From JAVBTT01 sp031556035 (lineage in GTDB: Bacteria > Bacillota > Clostridia > Oscillospirales > UBA929): 64,000 nt of DNA. Where the stretch lies: contig JAVBTT010000002.1 in the NCBI GenBank assembly GCA_031556035.1, forward strand, positions 62,001 through 126,000, in the 5' to 3' direction. The position numbers and the translations under genes are program-made. Positions 7,746 to 17,286 of this stretch are shown here, one piece after another. The notes beneath the pieces are model-generated. The model saw only the letters and a list, made by a program, of their open reading frames with translations, ran no database searches and was not told the origin of the DNA. Every line of letters starts with the position of its first letter. Position 1 is the stretch's first letter.

Positions 7746-8738
7746 ATGCCGGTAAACCTAAGGGGAAGACATTTTTTAAAGCTTCTGGACTACACTCCGG
7801 AGGAGATACGCTACCTGCTTGATCTATCCAAAAATTTCAAGGAGCTTAAGCGGGCCGGGATAAGACACAGGCAGCTGGAGGGCAAGAACATAGTGCTGCT
7901 CTTCGAGAAGACCTCCACCAGGACGAGATGCGCCTTTGAGGTCGCGGGCGCGGATCTGGGGCTGGCCGTGACCTATCTCGATCCGGGCTCGTCACAGATG
8001 GGCAAGAAGGAGAGCATCCCTGACACGGCGCGCGTACTCGGGCGCATGTACGACGGCATCGAGTACCGCGGCTATGACCAGGAGATAGTCGAGACCCTCG
8101 CGGAGTACGCCGGGGTGCCCGTCTGGAACGGGCTTACAAACCAGTTCCACCCCACCCAGATGCTGGCGGATTTACTGACGATTGAGGAGAGATTCGGCCG
8201 GCTGGAGGGTCTGTCGCTGACCTACATGGGCGACGCGCGCAACAACATGGGCAACTCCCTGATGGTGGCCTGCTCGAAGATGGGCCTGAACTTCACCGCT
8301 TGCTCCCCGTCCGAGCTTTTCCCGGAAAAATCCCTTGTCGACGCGTGCCGCGCACTGGCCGACGAAAACGGGTGCTCCGTCAGGCTTACCGAGGACGTTT
8401 CCAAAGGGGCCAAAGACGCCGATATAGTCTGCACCGACGTCTGGGTCTCGATGGGCGAGCCGGAGGAGGTATGGGAGACGCGCGTCAGGCGGCTGCGCCC
8501 CTATCAGGTGAACAGGGCCGTCATGGACGCGGCCTCTGATAACGCCGTGTTTATGCACTGCCTGCCCGCCTTTCACGATATAAAAACGTCTGTCGGCGCG
8601 GATATATTTAAGAAATTCGGCCTGTCCGAGATGGAGGTGACCGACGAGGTGTTCGAGTCGCGTCAGTCGGTCGTGTTCGACGAGGCCGAAAACCGGATGC
8701 ATACGATAAAGGCGGTCATATACGCCACCCTCTGCTGA
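7746..8738 (+). CDS. argF: Ornithine carbamoyltransferase
   Basis: The enzyme joins carbamoyl phosphate and ornithine to give citrulline in arginine synthesis, or runs in reverse in the arginine deiminase pathway. The 330-residue length is normal. The carbamoyl-phosphate loop STRTR is at residues 57-61. The stretch PVWNGLTNQFHPTQMLADLLT (about 130-150), the ornithine-side DVWVSMGEPEE loop and HCLPAF with the catalytic Cys are all present. A GGAGGAG site lies 9 nt before the ATG. No other arginine gene is nearby, so the gene stands alone between a lipoprotein gene and alr. I could not identify an ArgR operator by eye. Confidence 0.95.
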   Translation: MPVNLRGRHFLKLLDYTPEEIRYLLDLSKNFKELKRAGIRHRQLEGKNIVLLFEKTSTRTRCAFEVAGADLGLAVTYLDPGSSQMGKKESIPDTARVLGRMYDGIEYRGYDQEIVETLAEYAGVPVWNGLTNQFHPTQMLADLLTIEERFGRLEGLSLTYMGDARNNMGNSLMVACSKMGLNFTACSPSELFPEKSLVDACRALADENGCSVRLTEDVSKGAKDADIVCTDVWVSMGEPEEVWETRVRRLRPYQVNRAVMDAASDNAVFMHCLPAFHDIKTSVGADIFKKFGLSEMEVTDEVFESRQSVVFDEAENRMHTIKAVIYATLC

Positions 8739-8810
8739 ATATAGTGGATATTATTTCTCCGGCACTTATCAGTGGTAAACTAGGCAGGCTTGATTTGCCG
8801 GAGTAATACA

Positions 8811-8847
8811 GTTGCTACTTCCCCGCCTCCGGCGGGGAAGTAGCAAC
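8811..8847. terminator. Perfect 17-bp inverted repeat between argF and alr
   Basis: Arms gttgctacttccccgcc and ggcggggaagtagcaac are fully complementary around a 3-nt loop. It lies 72 bp after argF and just before the alr ribosome site. There is no T-run on either strand, so it may be a factor-assisted terminator, an attenuating leader hairpin for alr, or a mobile palindrome. Confidence 0.5.
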
Positions 8848-8871
8848 CTGTCAAATAACCGGAGGAACACA

Positions 8872-10029
8872 ATGACGGCACGCGCTCAAACCGCCCCGCA
8901 CAGGGTGTGGGCGGAAATCAACCTTGACAATCTAATACACAACTTCAATGCCGCCCACAGGTTGGCCGGTGGCAGTCTCGTCATGCCCGTTATAAAGGCG
9001 GACGCCTACGGGCACGGAGCGGTCAGGATAGCGAGGGCACTCGCCTCCGCTGGCGCGAAGATATTCGCGGTCACCTCGGCGGGAGAGGCGCTGGAGCTCC
9101 GCGAGCATGGGATAACTCAGAGAATCATGCTGCTCGGGGACGCACCGACCGAGGCGGTCATGGGGCTTGCCGGAAAAGATGTCGTTCTTGCGGTCAGCAG
9201 CGTCGAAAAGGCACGGCAGTACGCCGCCGCGCTGTCAGGGGAGACCGTCAATGTCCATGTCAAGCTGGACACCGGGATGCGCCGGCTGGGAGTCGACGCC
9301 CTCGGGAGCGGCGCGGCAAGGGCCGCCGGGACGATGGCGGAAATCGCGGCGCTGCCTGGAATATCAGTCACCGGGGCGTTCACGCATTTCGCCTCCGCGG
9401 ACGACAAAAGCGAAAAAGAGTTTACCCTCGCTCAGGCAGCCCTGTTTGAGCGGGCTACGGACGAATATGTGCGCCTCGGAGGAGCTCCGCTCATCCGCCA
9501 CTGCTCCAACAGCGCGGGTCTGGTCAACTGCCCCTCCGCCGGTTTCGAAATGGTGCGCCCAGGTCTGCTGCTGTACGGCTACGAGCCCTTCGACGCCGAG
9601 AGGAGGACGGAGCTGCTGCCCGTCATGTCCCTCAGGGCGGCGATCACACATGTGTTCCGCGCCGGCGAGGGGGAGAGCGTCAGCTACGGCAGAACCTGGA
9701 GGGCCTCGGGCGAGAGGCTTATAGCCACCGTGTCTATCGGCTACGCCGACGGCTTTATGCGCGGGCTGTCCGGGTGCGCCGACATGCTGGTGCGCGGCAG
9801 ACGAGCCCGGCAGGTCGGGCGGATATGCATGGACATGTGCATGGTCGACGTGACCGATATCCCCGGGGTGCGCCCGGGCGACGCCGCGACCGTGTTCGGC
9901 TTCGACGGCGAGGCTCACATATCGGCCCGTGAGCTGTCTGACGCGCTCGGGACAATACCCTACGAGATACTGTGCGCTGTGTCAAAGCGGGTCCCGCGCA
10001 TATACCTTGAGGGCGGAGAGGTCGTCTAG
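8872..10029 (+). CDS. alr: Alanine racemase
   Basis: This PLP enzyme interconverts L- and D-alanine and supplies D-Ala for peptidoglycan. The 385-residue protein has the PLP lysine Lys42 in VIKADAYGHGAV, the conserved HVKLDTGMRRLG strand, FEMVRPGLLLYGY, and the catalytic tyrosine segment VSIGYADGF in the C-terminal beta domain. The start at 8872 follows CCGGAGGAACACA, an excellent ribosome site. A longer frame from 8812 would begin inside the palindrome. It is separated by only 17 bp from the convergent AgrC-like kinase gene. Confidence 0.95.
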   Translation: MTARAQTAPHRVWAEINLDNLIHNFNAAHRLAGGSLVMPVIKADAYGHGAVRIARALASAGAKIFAVTSAGEALELREHGITQRIMLLGDAPTEAVMGLAGKDVVLAVSSVEKARQYAAALSGETVNVHVKLDTGMRRLGVDALGSGAARAAGTMAEIAALPGISVTGAFTHFASADDKSEKEFTLAQAALFERATDEYVRLGGAPLIRHCSNSAGLVNCPSAGFEMVRPGLLLYGYEPFDAERRTELLPVMSLRAAITHVFRAGEGESVSYGRTWRASGERLIATVSIGYADGFMRGLSGCADMLVRGRRARQVGRICMDMCMVDVTDIPGVRPGDAATVFGFDGEAHISARELSDALGTIPYEILCAVSKRVPRIYLEGGEVV

Positions 10030-10046
10030 GCGCAGGCCGAGACCGC

Positions 10047-11426
10047 CTACATCACAAACCTTTCCATGTATACGCAGAACTCGTTCTGGCAGAAGGTCAT
10101 GTTCAGGGTCATGAGGGGATCGCTTGCGATCATTTTTCTGACGTCTGAGAGGCCGTCGCCTGTATGCCCCTCCTTTGCCGCAACGCCGTGCTCGCAGAGC
10201 TCGGCGGGGTTTACGCCGTCCTTTGTGCTGTTTGTGATTACAAGGAGCCTGTTGCCGTTCGGCTTCTCGCTCCAGGACAGCACCACCGCCCTTCTGACGG
10301 ACTCGGCGGCGTGCTCAATCGCGTTGTCCAGCAGGAGCGATATGCAGCGGCAGGCGGCTACGAGGTTATTGTCGGGCAGACTGAGAGAGCAAAGAATCTG
10401 TATTCTGATATCCACCCCCAGCCTGTCCGCGTAGCCAAGCTTATCTATCAGCAGAGATATAATGGCCGGGCATTCGTCCATTTTCTTGGCGAGCTCCAGC
10501 TTTGTCTCCGCGTTCAGGGATTTGTTCGTAACCGTCTCGTGGTACTGGCGCAGCTTTTCGTAGTCCTTTATTTCGATATAGCCGCCGTATGTCTGCAGAA
10601 TGTTCCTGAAGTCGTGCTTAAAGCTCCTGAACTCCGACGTGGATTCCAGCAGGGCGCTGATGTATGCGTTGCTGTTCTGGAGCTTGGACTGGGAAACGCT
10701 GATGATATCCCACATAATATTTATGGCGAATATCAGAATGATTGTGGCGGCCAGGAAGAGGTAGCCCCATAGCCTGTCCCCAATAATAAAAATCGCGGGG
10801 ACGACGTAGAGCCCGTATATGACCGCAGCCCAAAAGAAGTTGAGAGCAATCTCCCCGGGCACGCTTTTGACAAACATCGCGTCTCGGAGCTCAATGAAAT
10901 TTTTTCTCTTATTAATAGTATAGACCATTGCCAGAGTGAGCGCCAGGACTGTCGCCGTCATAAGCAGCAGCGAAACGGCGTCGAGCAAATAGTTGTACGG
11001 CCTGTCCGCGCGCTGAGGGAATAGCAGCCGCCCTGTGAACTGCGCGAGGGTCTTGTAGGCTATTACATATCTGTAGGCGTGGCTCATAAGCCTTGCGGAC
11101 CGGGCCGGGGACAGTCCCAGCGTCTTAAAGCCTATCAGATAATACAGCAGAGCGAATACCGGGTTGGGGACGGTGACGAGCGCGTAGGTGACCGGGCTGA
11201 ACGACAGCATACCGCCGAGCAGATATATGCAGTATGTCCAGACGTTGTTGAGCAGTGTGCCGACGAAAAACGCGAACAGCGACTTGCGCCCGCGCGAAGC
11301 CTTTTCCCCGTATGCAGTAAGTATCAGCTCAGCTATCGCGTAAAAGCATACGAAGGTTATCAGGAAATTTACGAACAACAGTATGAGCTGCATTTGTCTT
11401 GTATACGCAAAAGCAAAGTCGAACAC
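10047..11426 (-). CDS. AgrC-like sensor histidine kinase (GHKL type)
   Basis: This 459-residue kinase has about six or seven membrane helices in residues 10-240, then a cytoplasmic kinase region. The phospho-acceptor is likely His271 in FRSFKHDFRNIL, and the GHKL ATPase domain shows LLLDNAIEHA (N box) and EGHTGDGLSDV (G box). This polytopic-sensor layout is that of AgrC/ComD peptide receptors. The family usually senses a secreted peptide, but I see no AgrB or AgrD gene near. It lies 28 bp downstream of a Spo0A-like regulator in the same direction, so the two probably form a two-component pair. Peptide sensing is inference. Confidence 0.85.
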   Translation of the reverse strand: MFDFAFAYTRQMQLILLFVNFLITFVCFYAIAELILTAYGEKASRGRKSLFAFFVGTLLNNVWTYCIYLLGGMLSFSPVTYALVTVPNPVFALLYYLIGFKTLGLSPARSARLMSHAYRYVIAYKTLAQFTGRLLFPQRADRPYNYLLDAVSLLLMTATVLALTLAMVYTINKRKNFIELRDAMFVKSVPGEIALNFFWAAVIYGLYVVPAIFIIGDRLWGYLFLAATIILIFAINIMWDIISVSQSKLQNSNAYISALLESTSEFRSFKHDFRNILQTYGGYIEIKDYEKLRQYHETVTNKSLNAETKLELAKKMDECPAIISLLIDKLGYADRLGVDIRIQILCSLSLPDNNLVAACRCISLLLDNAIEHAAESVRRAVVLSWSEKPNGNRLLVITNSTKDGVNPAELCEHGVAAKEGHTGDGLSDVRKMIASDPLMTLNMTFCQNEFCVYMERFVM

Positions 11427-11454
11427 GCTTATCCCCTCTCATACTAATTAAAAA

Positions 11455-12222
11455 CTAAAGCTGCTTTTCCATCCTGCCAATATAATCTGTCACCACGGAA
11501 AGGAACTCACTGTTCGTGAGCTTGCGGGACGGGGAATAGGCGAATATCCTCCGGAAGAGCTCGCTCTGATTTTTTTCTATCTGGGATATGGCGTGGCGTA
11601 TGTTCCGCTCGACCGACGAGCTGTTAAGGCCGTGCTTTTTCGCCACCTCGGGGTACAAGGTCTTTGTGAGCATATAATCGCTGTCGAGATGCGCAAGGCA
11701 GTATATCAGCGCGTCGACCAGGCAATGTGTTGAAACACGATTCGGCACAATGCCGAATCGACGGACAATCCCTTTGACGCACTCCTCAATGCTCTCATGC
11801 CGCGCCGGAAGACCGGAGTCGGCTGCCTCCGGCACTGCTCCGGTCTGATACCGCTTGTTCACCATTGCTCCGAGGTTATGTACTACCACCTCAATGGAAA
11901 CCGGCTTGAGGCTGTAATAATCCACGTGCAGCTCGTTGAGCACGCGGATTATCGTGTCAGTCCCAAGTCCTGACAGGATATATATGATCGGGTTGTAGTC
12001 ATTCATACCTGTCCTGATGTGATTGACTATATAGACCCCGTCATATTCCGGCATTATTATGTCCAGCATGACTATATCAGGGCGCAGCTCCTCTATCACC
12101 TCGATGGACGTTTTGCCATTGCCCGCCTTGGCCACCACCTTGTAGTCCGGCTCTTTATTTATCCCGTTTGAGAGTATGTTGAGCCAGTTCTCGTTGTCGT
12201 CGCCGATAAATACGGAATACAT
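11455..12222 (-). CDS. Spo0A-like response regulator
   Basis: This 255-residue protein has an intact receiver domain: acidic pair in FIGDDNENW, phospho-acceptor Asp in DIVMLDIIMPEYDG, the Ser of IYILSG and the Lys of SLKPVS. Its C-terminal half is a Spo0A effector domain, shown by KTLYPEVAKKHGL, the recognition-helix segment SSVERNIRHAIS and LTNSEFLSVVTDYI. In Spo0A this domain binds 0A boxes and switches sporulation genes on or off. I chose ATG 12222, preceded by GGGTGGT; the longer frame lacks this site. The gene is not in the usual spoIVB-spo0A setting and is followed by an AgrC-like kinase, so I read it as a Spo0A paralogue rather than the master regulator. Confidence 0.87.
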   Translation of the reverse strand: MYSVFIGDDNENWLNILSNGINKEPDYKVVAKAGNGKTSIEVIEELRPDIVMLDIIMPEYDGVYIVNHIRTGMNDYNPIIYILSGLGTDTIIRVLNELHVDYYSLKPVSIEVVVHNLGAMVNKRYQTGAVPEAADSGLPARHESIEECVKGIVRRFGIVPNRVSTHCLVDALIYCLAHLDSDYMLTKTLYPEVAKKHGLNSSSVERNIRHAISQIEKNQSELFRRIFAYSPSRKLTNSEFLSVVTDYIGRMEKQL

Positions 12223-12385
12223 ATCAATACCACCCATTTTTTTGAAGTGCCGCGCGCCGCGGGTATTGACGATTTTTGTCATACTATATCATTTCAATGC
12301 GCGAATTACAACACTCCGCGTCACCCATAACAGCGGTTTTGTGAAAACATTTGCGGCAATCGTTTGAATGGTGGGACTCGCATAA

Positions 12386-12415
12386 CAAAAAGAGGCGCGG
12401 CAAAAGCCGTGCCTC
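12386..12415 (-). terminator. Rho-independent terminator of the minus-strand small gene
   Basis: On the minus strand gaggcacggc, loop TTTT, gccgcgcctc is followed by TTTTTGTT. It is a standard intrinsic terminator 16 bp after the stop at 12431. Confidence 0.8.
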
Positions 12416-12430
12416 AGGCATTTGAGATTT

Positions 12431-12775
12431 CTACAGAGTTGACTCGGCCACGCAGGTTATCTTATCCAGCGGTATGGTGCAGGACGTTCCCAGCACATCG
12501 CCCCGATCCCTTCTGCGCCTCCCGCAGCCACAGCCGCGGCGGTCGTCTGAATCATCGCAGCCGCGACCGAACGGCCTGAGCTCACTGCTGGAGGGCATGG
12601 CCGTGATGATTTTGCAGGACTCGTCATTGACATCCGCGACCAGCCCGGTAAAGCCCTCTCCGGCCCGCCCGCCGGTTTCCGTAAAGACCGTGCACACCCT
12701 TCCGGTATTCCTGTTCAGGGTGCGCCTGATCGAATCATTCTCGCAGAGGGAATCCTCTCGATAGTAGCACGCCAT
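12431..12775 (-). CDS. Small Sm-like-fold protein, possibly spore-associated (paralogue 1)
   Basis: This 114-residue protein contains NTGRVCTVFTETGG, GFTGLVADVNDESCKIITA and, after an insertion rich in Gly, Arg, Cys and Asp, the end segment IPLDKITCVAEST. The spacing of short hydrophobic strands suggests a small barrel of the Sm type. Similar short proteins with a Gly/Cys-rich loop occur in spore-forming Clostridia, but I know no proven function. AAAGGAGA precedes the ATG. A related protein is encoded divergently starting 139 bp away (12914-13171), so the pair arose by duplication. Spore association is inference. Confidence 0.65.
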   Translation of the reverse strand: MACYYREDSLCENDSIRRTLNRNTGRVCTVFTETGGRAGEGFTGLVADVNDESCKIITAMPSSSELRPFGRGCDDSDDRRGCGCGRRRRDRGDVLGTSCTIPLDKITCVAESTL

Positions 12776-12913
12776 AGATATCTCTCCTTTCCGTAAAGAC
12801 GTAACGAACGCCTTTTATTTATCATATGCTGTAAATGGAGAATTGCCAGTTTCCCTTGCACGGCCTCGGTTCTTATGGATTCAATTTATCCCGGGAAAAA
12901 AGGGGGGCTCGCG

Positions 12914-13171
12914 GTGCTTTTAGTGAGAAATTACGGCGATCCCCTGAGGCGGGGAAAAGCAAGTCGCTCCTCGCCTTACGCCGAGCATACCGGCAAAATC
13001 GTATCGGTCTTCACTTCCGCAGGAGCCGCCCCGTTTACCGGGCTGCTGATCGAGGCGACGCCGGCAAAGCTCGTGCTTGTCACCGGAATAGACGTCAGGC
13101 GGCGCAGGGCAGGCCCGACGCTGCACATAGCGGCGGACAAGATTGTGGCTGTCGCGGCTCATATAAGCTGA
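12914..13171 (+). CDS. Small Sm-like-fold protein (paralogue 2)
   Basis: This 85-residue protein matches the divergent neighbour: HTGKIVSVFTSAGA, FTGLLIEATPAKLVLVTGID and HIAADKIVAVAAHIS align with TGRVCTVFTETGG, FTGLVADVNDESCKIITA and IPLDKITCVAEST. It lacks the Gly/Cys-rich insertion. I chose GTG 12914: AGGGGGG lies 7 nt upstream, and the N-terminal length before the TGK motif then matches the paralogue. An ATG at 12875 has no ribosome site. The stop codon overlaps the left arm of a terminator hairpin shared with groEL. Confidence 0.62.
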   Translation: MLLVRNYGDPLRRGKASRSSPYAEHTGKIVSVFTSAGAAPFTGLLIEATPAKLVLVTGIDVRRRRAGPTLHIAADKIVAVAAHIS

Positions 13172-13202
13172 TGCCCCGCGCCGTTGGCGCGGGGCATCAG
13201 CT
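13166..13202. terminator. Bidirectional terminator between the small gene and groEL
   Basis: Arms agctgatgccccgcgcc and ggcgcggggcatcagct are fully complementary with a GTT loop, placed between convergent genes. On the groEL side TTTTTAATAG precedes the hairpin; on the plus side CTATTAAAAA follows. Confidence 0.7.
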
Positions 13203-13213
13203 CTATTAAAAAC

Positions 13214-14845
<1,632 letters not shown>

Positions 14846-14904
14846 ATTGTTTAATTTCCTCCCTTGTTTTTTTGGATAATGCCGGGGCTCCGCTCTTCGG
14901 GTGA

Positions 14905-15050
14905 TGTCAAGCTGCGCTCGGGCTGCCGCTCCGGCTTTGGCTGCGTCCGCTATGCGGACACGCCGCGCCTTGCGCTTTGTCTGTAAATATCCTTCGTCAT
15001 GCGCTTCGCTGTTCCTCGGATTTTTTCAGACCCGCCCGGCTCCGCTCTTC
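14905..15050 (-). ncRNA. Stop-codon-adjacent structured repeat, copy B
   Basis: This copy lies between groES and groEL. On the minus strand it begins GAAGAGCGGAGCCGGGC, 3 nt after the groES stop, and ends GCCCGAGCGCAGCTTGACA. The closing stem CGGGC / GCCCG uses different bases from copy A, and the hairpin GTCCGC / GCGGAC replaces the copy A hairpin at the same place. The A/T-rich hairpin is weaker here (AAAATCC / GGATATTT). A second head sequence lies at 14886-14900, directly before the groEL leader. It would be part of the groESL mRNA. Confidence 0.6.
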
Positions 15051-15053
15051 GGA

Positions 15054-15338
15054 TTATTCTACTACCGCCAGGATATCATTCTGTTTGACGACCATCAGTT
15101 CCTCGCCGTCAATTTTGATCTCAGTGCCCGCGTACTTGCTTGTGATAACCCTGTCCCCCACCTTGACATGCATGACTATGTCCTTGCCGTCCACATTTCC
15201 GCCCGGGCCCACTGCCAGGACCTCGGCAACCTGGGGCTTTTCCTTTGCGCTGCCCGTGAGTATAATTCCGCTCTTGGTGGTCTCTTCGGATTCCACCATC
15301 TTAATGACAACCCTGTCAGCAAGAGGCTTAAGCTTCAT
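15054..15338 (-). CDS. groS: Co-chaperonin GroES (Hsp10)
   Basis: GroES is the heptameric lid of the GroEL chamber. The 94-residue product has the usual start MKLKPLADRVVIKMVE, the mobile-loop region EETTKSGIILTGSAKEKPQ and the GDRVITSKYAGTEIKIDGEE core. It is the first gene of the operon. Its promoter region holds a CIRCE operator, so it should be repressed by HrcA at normal temperature and released on heat or misfolding stress. The stop codon is followed within 3 nt by repeat element B. Confidence 0.97.
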   Translation of the reverse strand: MKLKPLADRVVIKMVESEETTKSGIILTGSAKEKPQVAEVLAVGPGGNVDGKDIVMHVKVGDRVITSKYAGTEIKIDGEELMVVKQNDILAVVE

Positions 15339-15375
15339 TTACGATTTTTCCTCCCTAAATTTATTCATCAATTAA

Positions 15376-15402
15376 TTAGCACTCTGGCATACAGAGTGCC
15401 AG
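15376..15402 (-). promoter_or_regulatory. CIRCE operator (HrcA-binding site)
   Basis: The plus strand reads TTAGCACTC, 9 nt, GAGTGCCAG. It matches the CIRCE consensus TTAGCACTC-N9-GAGTGCTAA except for two bases in the second arm. It lies 37 bp upstream of groES. Confidence 0.93.
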
Positions 15403-15410
15403 CACATATT

Positions 15411-15439
15411 ATAATAAAACTATGCCAAGATATTTTCAA
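15411..15439 (-). promoter_or_regulatory. Promoter of the groESL operon
   Basis: On the minus strand TTGAAA (15439-15434), 17 nt and TATTAT (15416-15411) lie directly upstream of the CIRCE element. A TATAAT shifted 3 nt is an alternative -10 box. HrcA bound at CIRCE would block the start region. Confidence 0.6.
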
Positions 15440-15524
15440 GTGCTGTTTTATCAGAAATCATTCATTATACAGGAAAATTGGGCATAATTGCGTTCAATAT
15501 GGCGATATTCTAATTATTACTCTA

Positions 15525-16454
15525 TTATGCTTCGTTTCTTTCAATATTAACCCCTATCGGAATCTGAAATTTCAACATCCCCGGAAGAACGTGCAAACGC
15601 AGATGCCCGCTCTCCCCCGTCTCCCCATCGAAATTGACAGGCCTTGGCTTCTCGGGAACGATCTCCAGCTCCGATACCCTGTAATGCTTTATAATATTTG
15701 AAAGCCTCCTGTACCCGCCCGAGGAATAAATCCCTATAAGTCGCGCGAACGCCGGGATCGACACCGCGTCCACCGCCAGCACGTCCATGAGCCCGTCATC
15801 CGGCATTGACTCGGGGGTCGGGTTGAAGCCGCCTCCATAGAACTGGCCGTTCATCGCGCATATCAGCGTATATCTTCCGGTTTTCTCCTCACCGCCGACA
15901 ACAAGCCTGTACGGCTCATGCACCCCCTTCATCAGGCAGTGCAGAATCGCGAGGTTGTACGGGGCCTTCGGGCCCAGGAAACCCAGTTTTCGGAAGCTAT
16001 GCATGGCCACCGGCACGCGCGCGTCAAAGCCGATTGAGCAGACGTTCAGACATACGCGCTCTCCCGCGTCGATAAGGTCTATCGCGACCGCATGCCCGTC
16101 GAGCAGAGAACCTATATCCCTGAACTTTTCCGTATCCCCGGAAAACACCCTAATGAAATCGTTGCCGGTACCGCACGGGCAGTGTCCGATTACAATGTCA
16201 GGCGCACACCGTGCGCCGTTGACAACCTCGTTGAGAGTTCCATCCCCGCCGCAGGCCAGCAGAAGAGCCGGTCTGCCGTCCTCCGCGACCTGACGCGCTA
16301 TTTCCGACGCGTGCCCCCGGCCGACCGTTTCACGTATGTCAACCTCCTGCCCAGTCCTCGCGCTCCAAGCCGCCGCCTGCGCCTTTACCCGTTCAAGACA
16401 GCTATATCTGCCCGCGGCGGGGTTCACTATGAGCAGATTCCTTCGAAGCGTCAT
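15525..16454 (-). CDS. Diacylglycerol kinase family lipid kinase (YegS/DagK)
   Basis: This 309-residue protein belongs to the DAGK catalytic family, whose bacterial members phosphorylate diacylglycerol, undecaprenol-like or other lipids. Signatures are NLLIVNPAAGR (6-16), the nucleotide loop CGGDGTLNEVVNG (68-80), GTGNDF and the later FYGGGFNPTPESMPDDGLMDV segment. ATG 16454 follows GAGGACTGAGGAAG and gives the standard N-terminus; a longer frame to 16505 would start inside an inverted repeat. It lies 72 bp downstream of hpf. The substrate cannot be fixed from sequence. Confidence 0.88.
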   Translation of the reverse strand: MTLRRNLLIVNPAAGRYSCLERVKAQAAAWSARTGQEVDIRETVGRGHASEIARQVAEDGRPALLLACGGDGTLNEVVNGARCAPDIVIGHCPCGTGNDFIRVFSGDTEKFRDIGSLLDGHAVAIDLIDAGERVCLNVCSIGFDARVPVAMHSFRKLGFLGPKAPYNLAILHCLMKGVHEPYRLVVGGEEKTGRYTLICAMNGQFYGGGFNPTPESMPDDGLMDVLAVDAVSIPAFARLIGIYSSGGYRRLSNIIKHYRVSELEIVPEKPRPVNFDGETGESGHLRLHVLPGMLKFQIPIGVNIERNEA

Positions 16455-16474
16455 CTTCCTCAGTCCTCTCAGCA

Positions 16475-16502
16475 CAATGGGCGCACGACCGTGCGCCCAT
16501 TG
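16475..16502. terminator. Inverted repeat between hpf and the lipid kinase gene
   Basis: Arms caatgggcgcac and gtgcgcccattg are perfect with a 4-nt loop. It sits just after the hpf stop. There is no T-run on the minus strand, so it may be a weak terminator or an mRNA-stabilising hairpin. Confidence 0.45.
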
Positions 16503-16526
16503 CATTATTTTGCCTTATTTTAACAG

Positions 16527-17063
16527 TCAGTTTTCCTCTATAAGCCCGTAACCGCCGTCATGCCTGCGATAGACCACCGCGAAGCTGCCGCCGCGGGTAA
16601 AATTTTTGAAGACAAAGAACTCGTGCCCCAGCAGGTTCATCTGCAATATTGCCTCCTCCGGGGTCATGGGCTTCAGCGCAAACCTCTTAGTCCTTATAAT
16701 CGGGAATTCGGTCTCCTCGTCAACAACAGGCTCCACCATCGTCACGGGTATTTCACGCTCAAATGCCCCCTGGCGCAGACGCTTTTCCAGCCGCGTCTTG
16801 TTCTTGTGGATCTGACGCTCGATGGCGGCCACGCTGGAGTCCACCGCCGCGTACATGTCGTCCTCCTGTATTTTAGACCTGTAGTGCAGGCCCTCGTTGC
16901 TGACGGTAACCTCTAGTATATGTCGCCCGCCCTCGGAATAAAAACGCACCTGCGCATCCGCTTCAGTTCTGAAGTATTTGTCGAGCTTTGTGACCTTTTT
17001 CTGCGCGTACTCCTTCAAAGCGTCAGAGATGTCCAATTTCTTTTCGATAAATTGGAATTTCAT
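16527..17063 (-). CDS. hpf: Ribosome hibernation promoting factor, long form
   Basis: HPF binds the 30S decoding region in slow growth and, in its long form, pairs 70S ribosomes into inactive 100S dimers. The 178-residue protein has an N-terminal S30AE domain (FIEKKLDISDALKEYAQKKV, then the strands VRFYSEGGRHILEVTVS) and, after a linker, the C-terminal dimerisation domain (IIRTKRFALKPMTPEEAIL to VVYRRHDGGYGLIE). The start MKFQFIEKK is standard and preceded by AAAGGGAGG. It diverges from hprK; the 223-bp shared upstream region is AT-rich. Confidence 0.95.
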   Translation of the reverse strand: MKFQFIEKKLDISDALKEYAQKKVTKLDKYFRTEADAQVRFYSEGGRHILEVTVSNEGLHYRSKIQEDDMYAAVDSSVAAIERQIHKNKTRLEKRLRQGAFEREIPVTMVEPVVDEETEFPIIRTKRFALKPMTPEEAILQMNLLGHEFFVFKNFTRGGSFAVVYRRHDGGYGLIEEN

Positions 17064-17234
17064 TGGCTTATCCTCCCTTTCTATCCAAGCCTCCCGCCCG
17101 GATATCTTGTTGTATTAGTATATCATACACGGGGTTGTTTTACCATAAATTTCTCACAATTAACACAATATTAACAGGTGCGCCGTGAAAATAATTTCCG
17201 GGACATTAAAAAATCTCATTTACATAACTGATAA

Positions 17235-17263
17235 TTGAAAAAAACTGTCGTGTGTAGTATACT
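17235..17263 (+). promoter_or_regulatory. Promoter of the hprK-whiA operon
   Basis: TTGAAA (17235-17240), a 17-nt spacer and TATACT (17258-17263) lie 24 bp before the hprK start. Because the following genes overlap or nearly touch, this promoter probably serves hprK through at least the ROK kinase gene. Confidence 0.7.
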
Positions 17264-17286
17264 TATCCGGTGGAGGTGACACTCAT

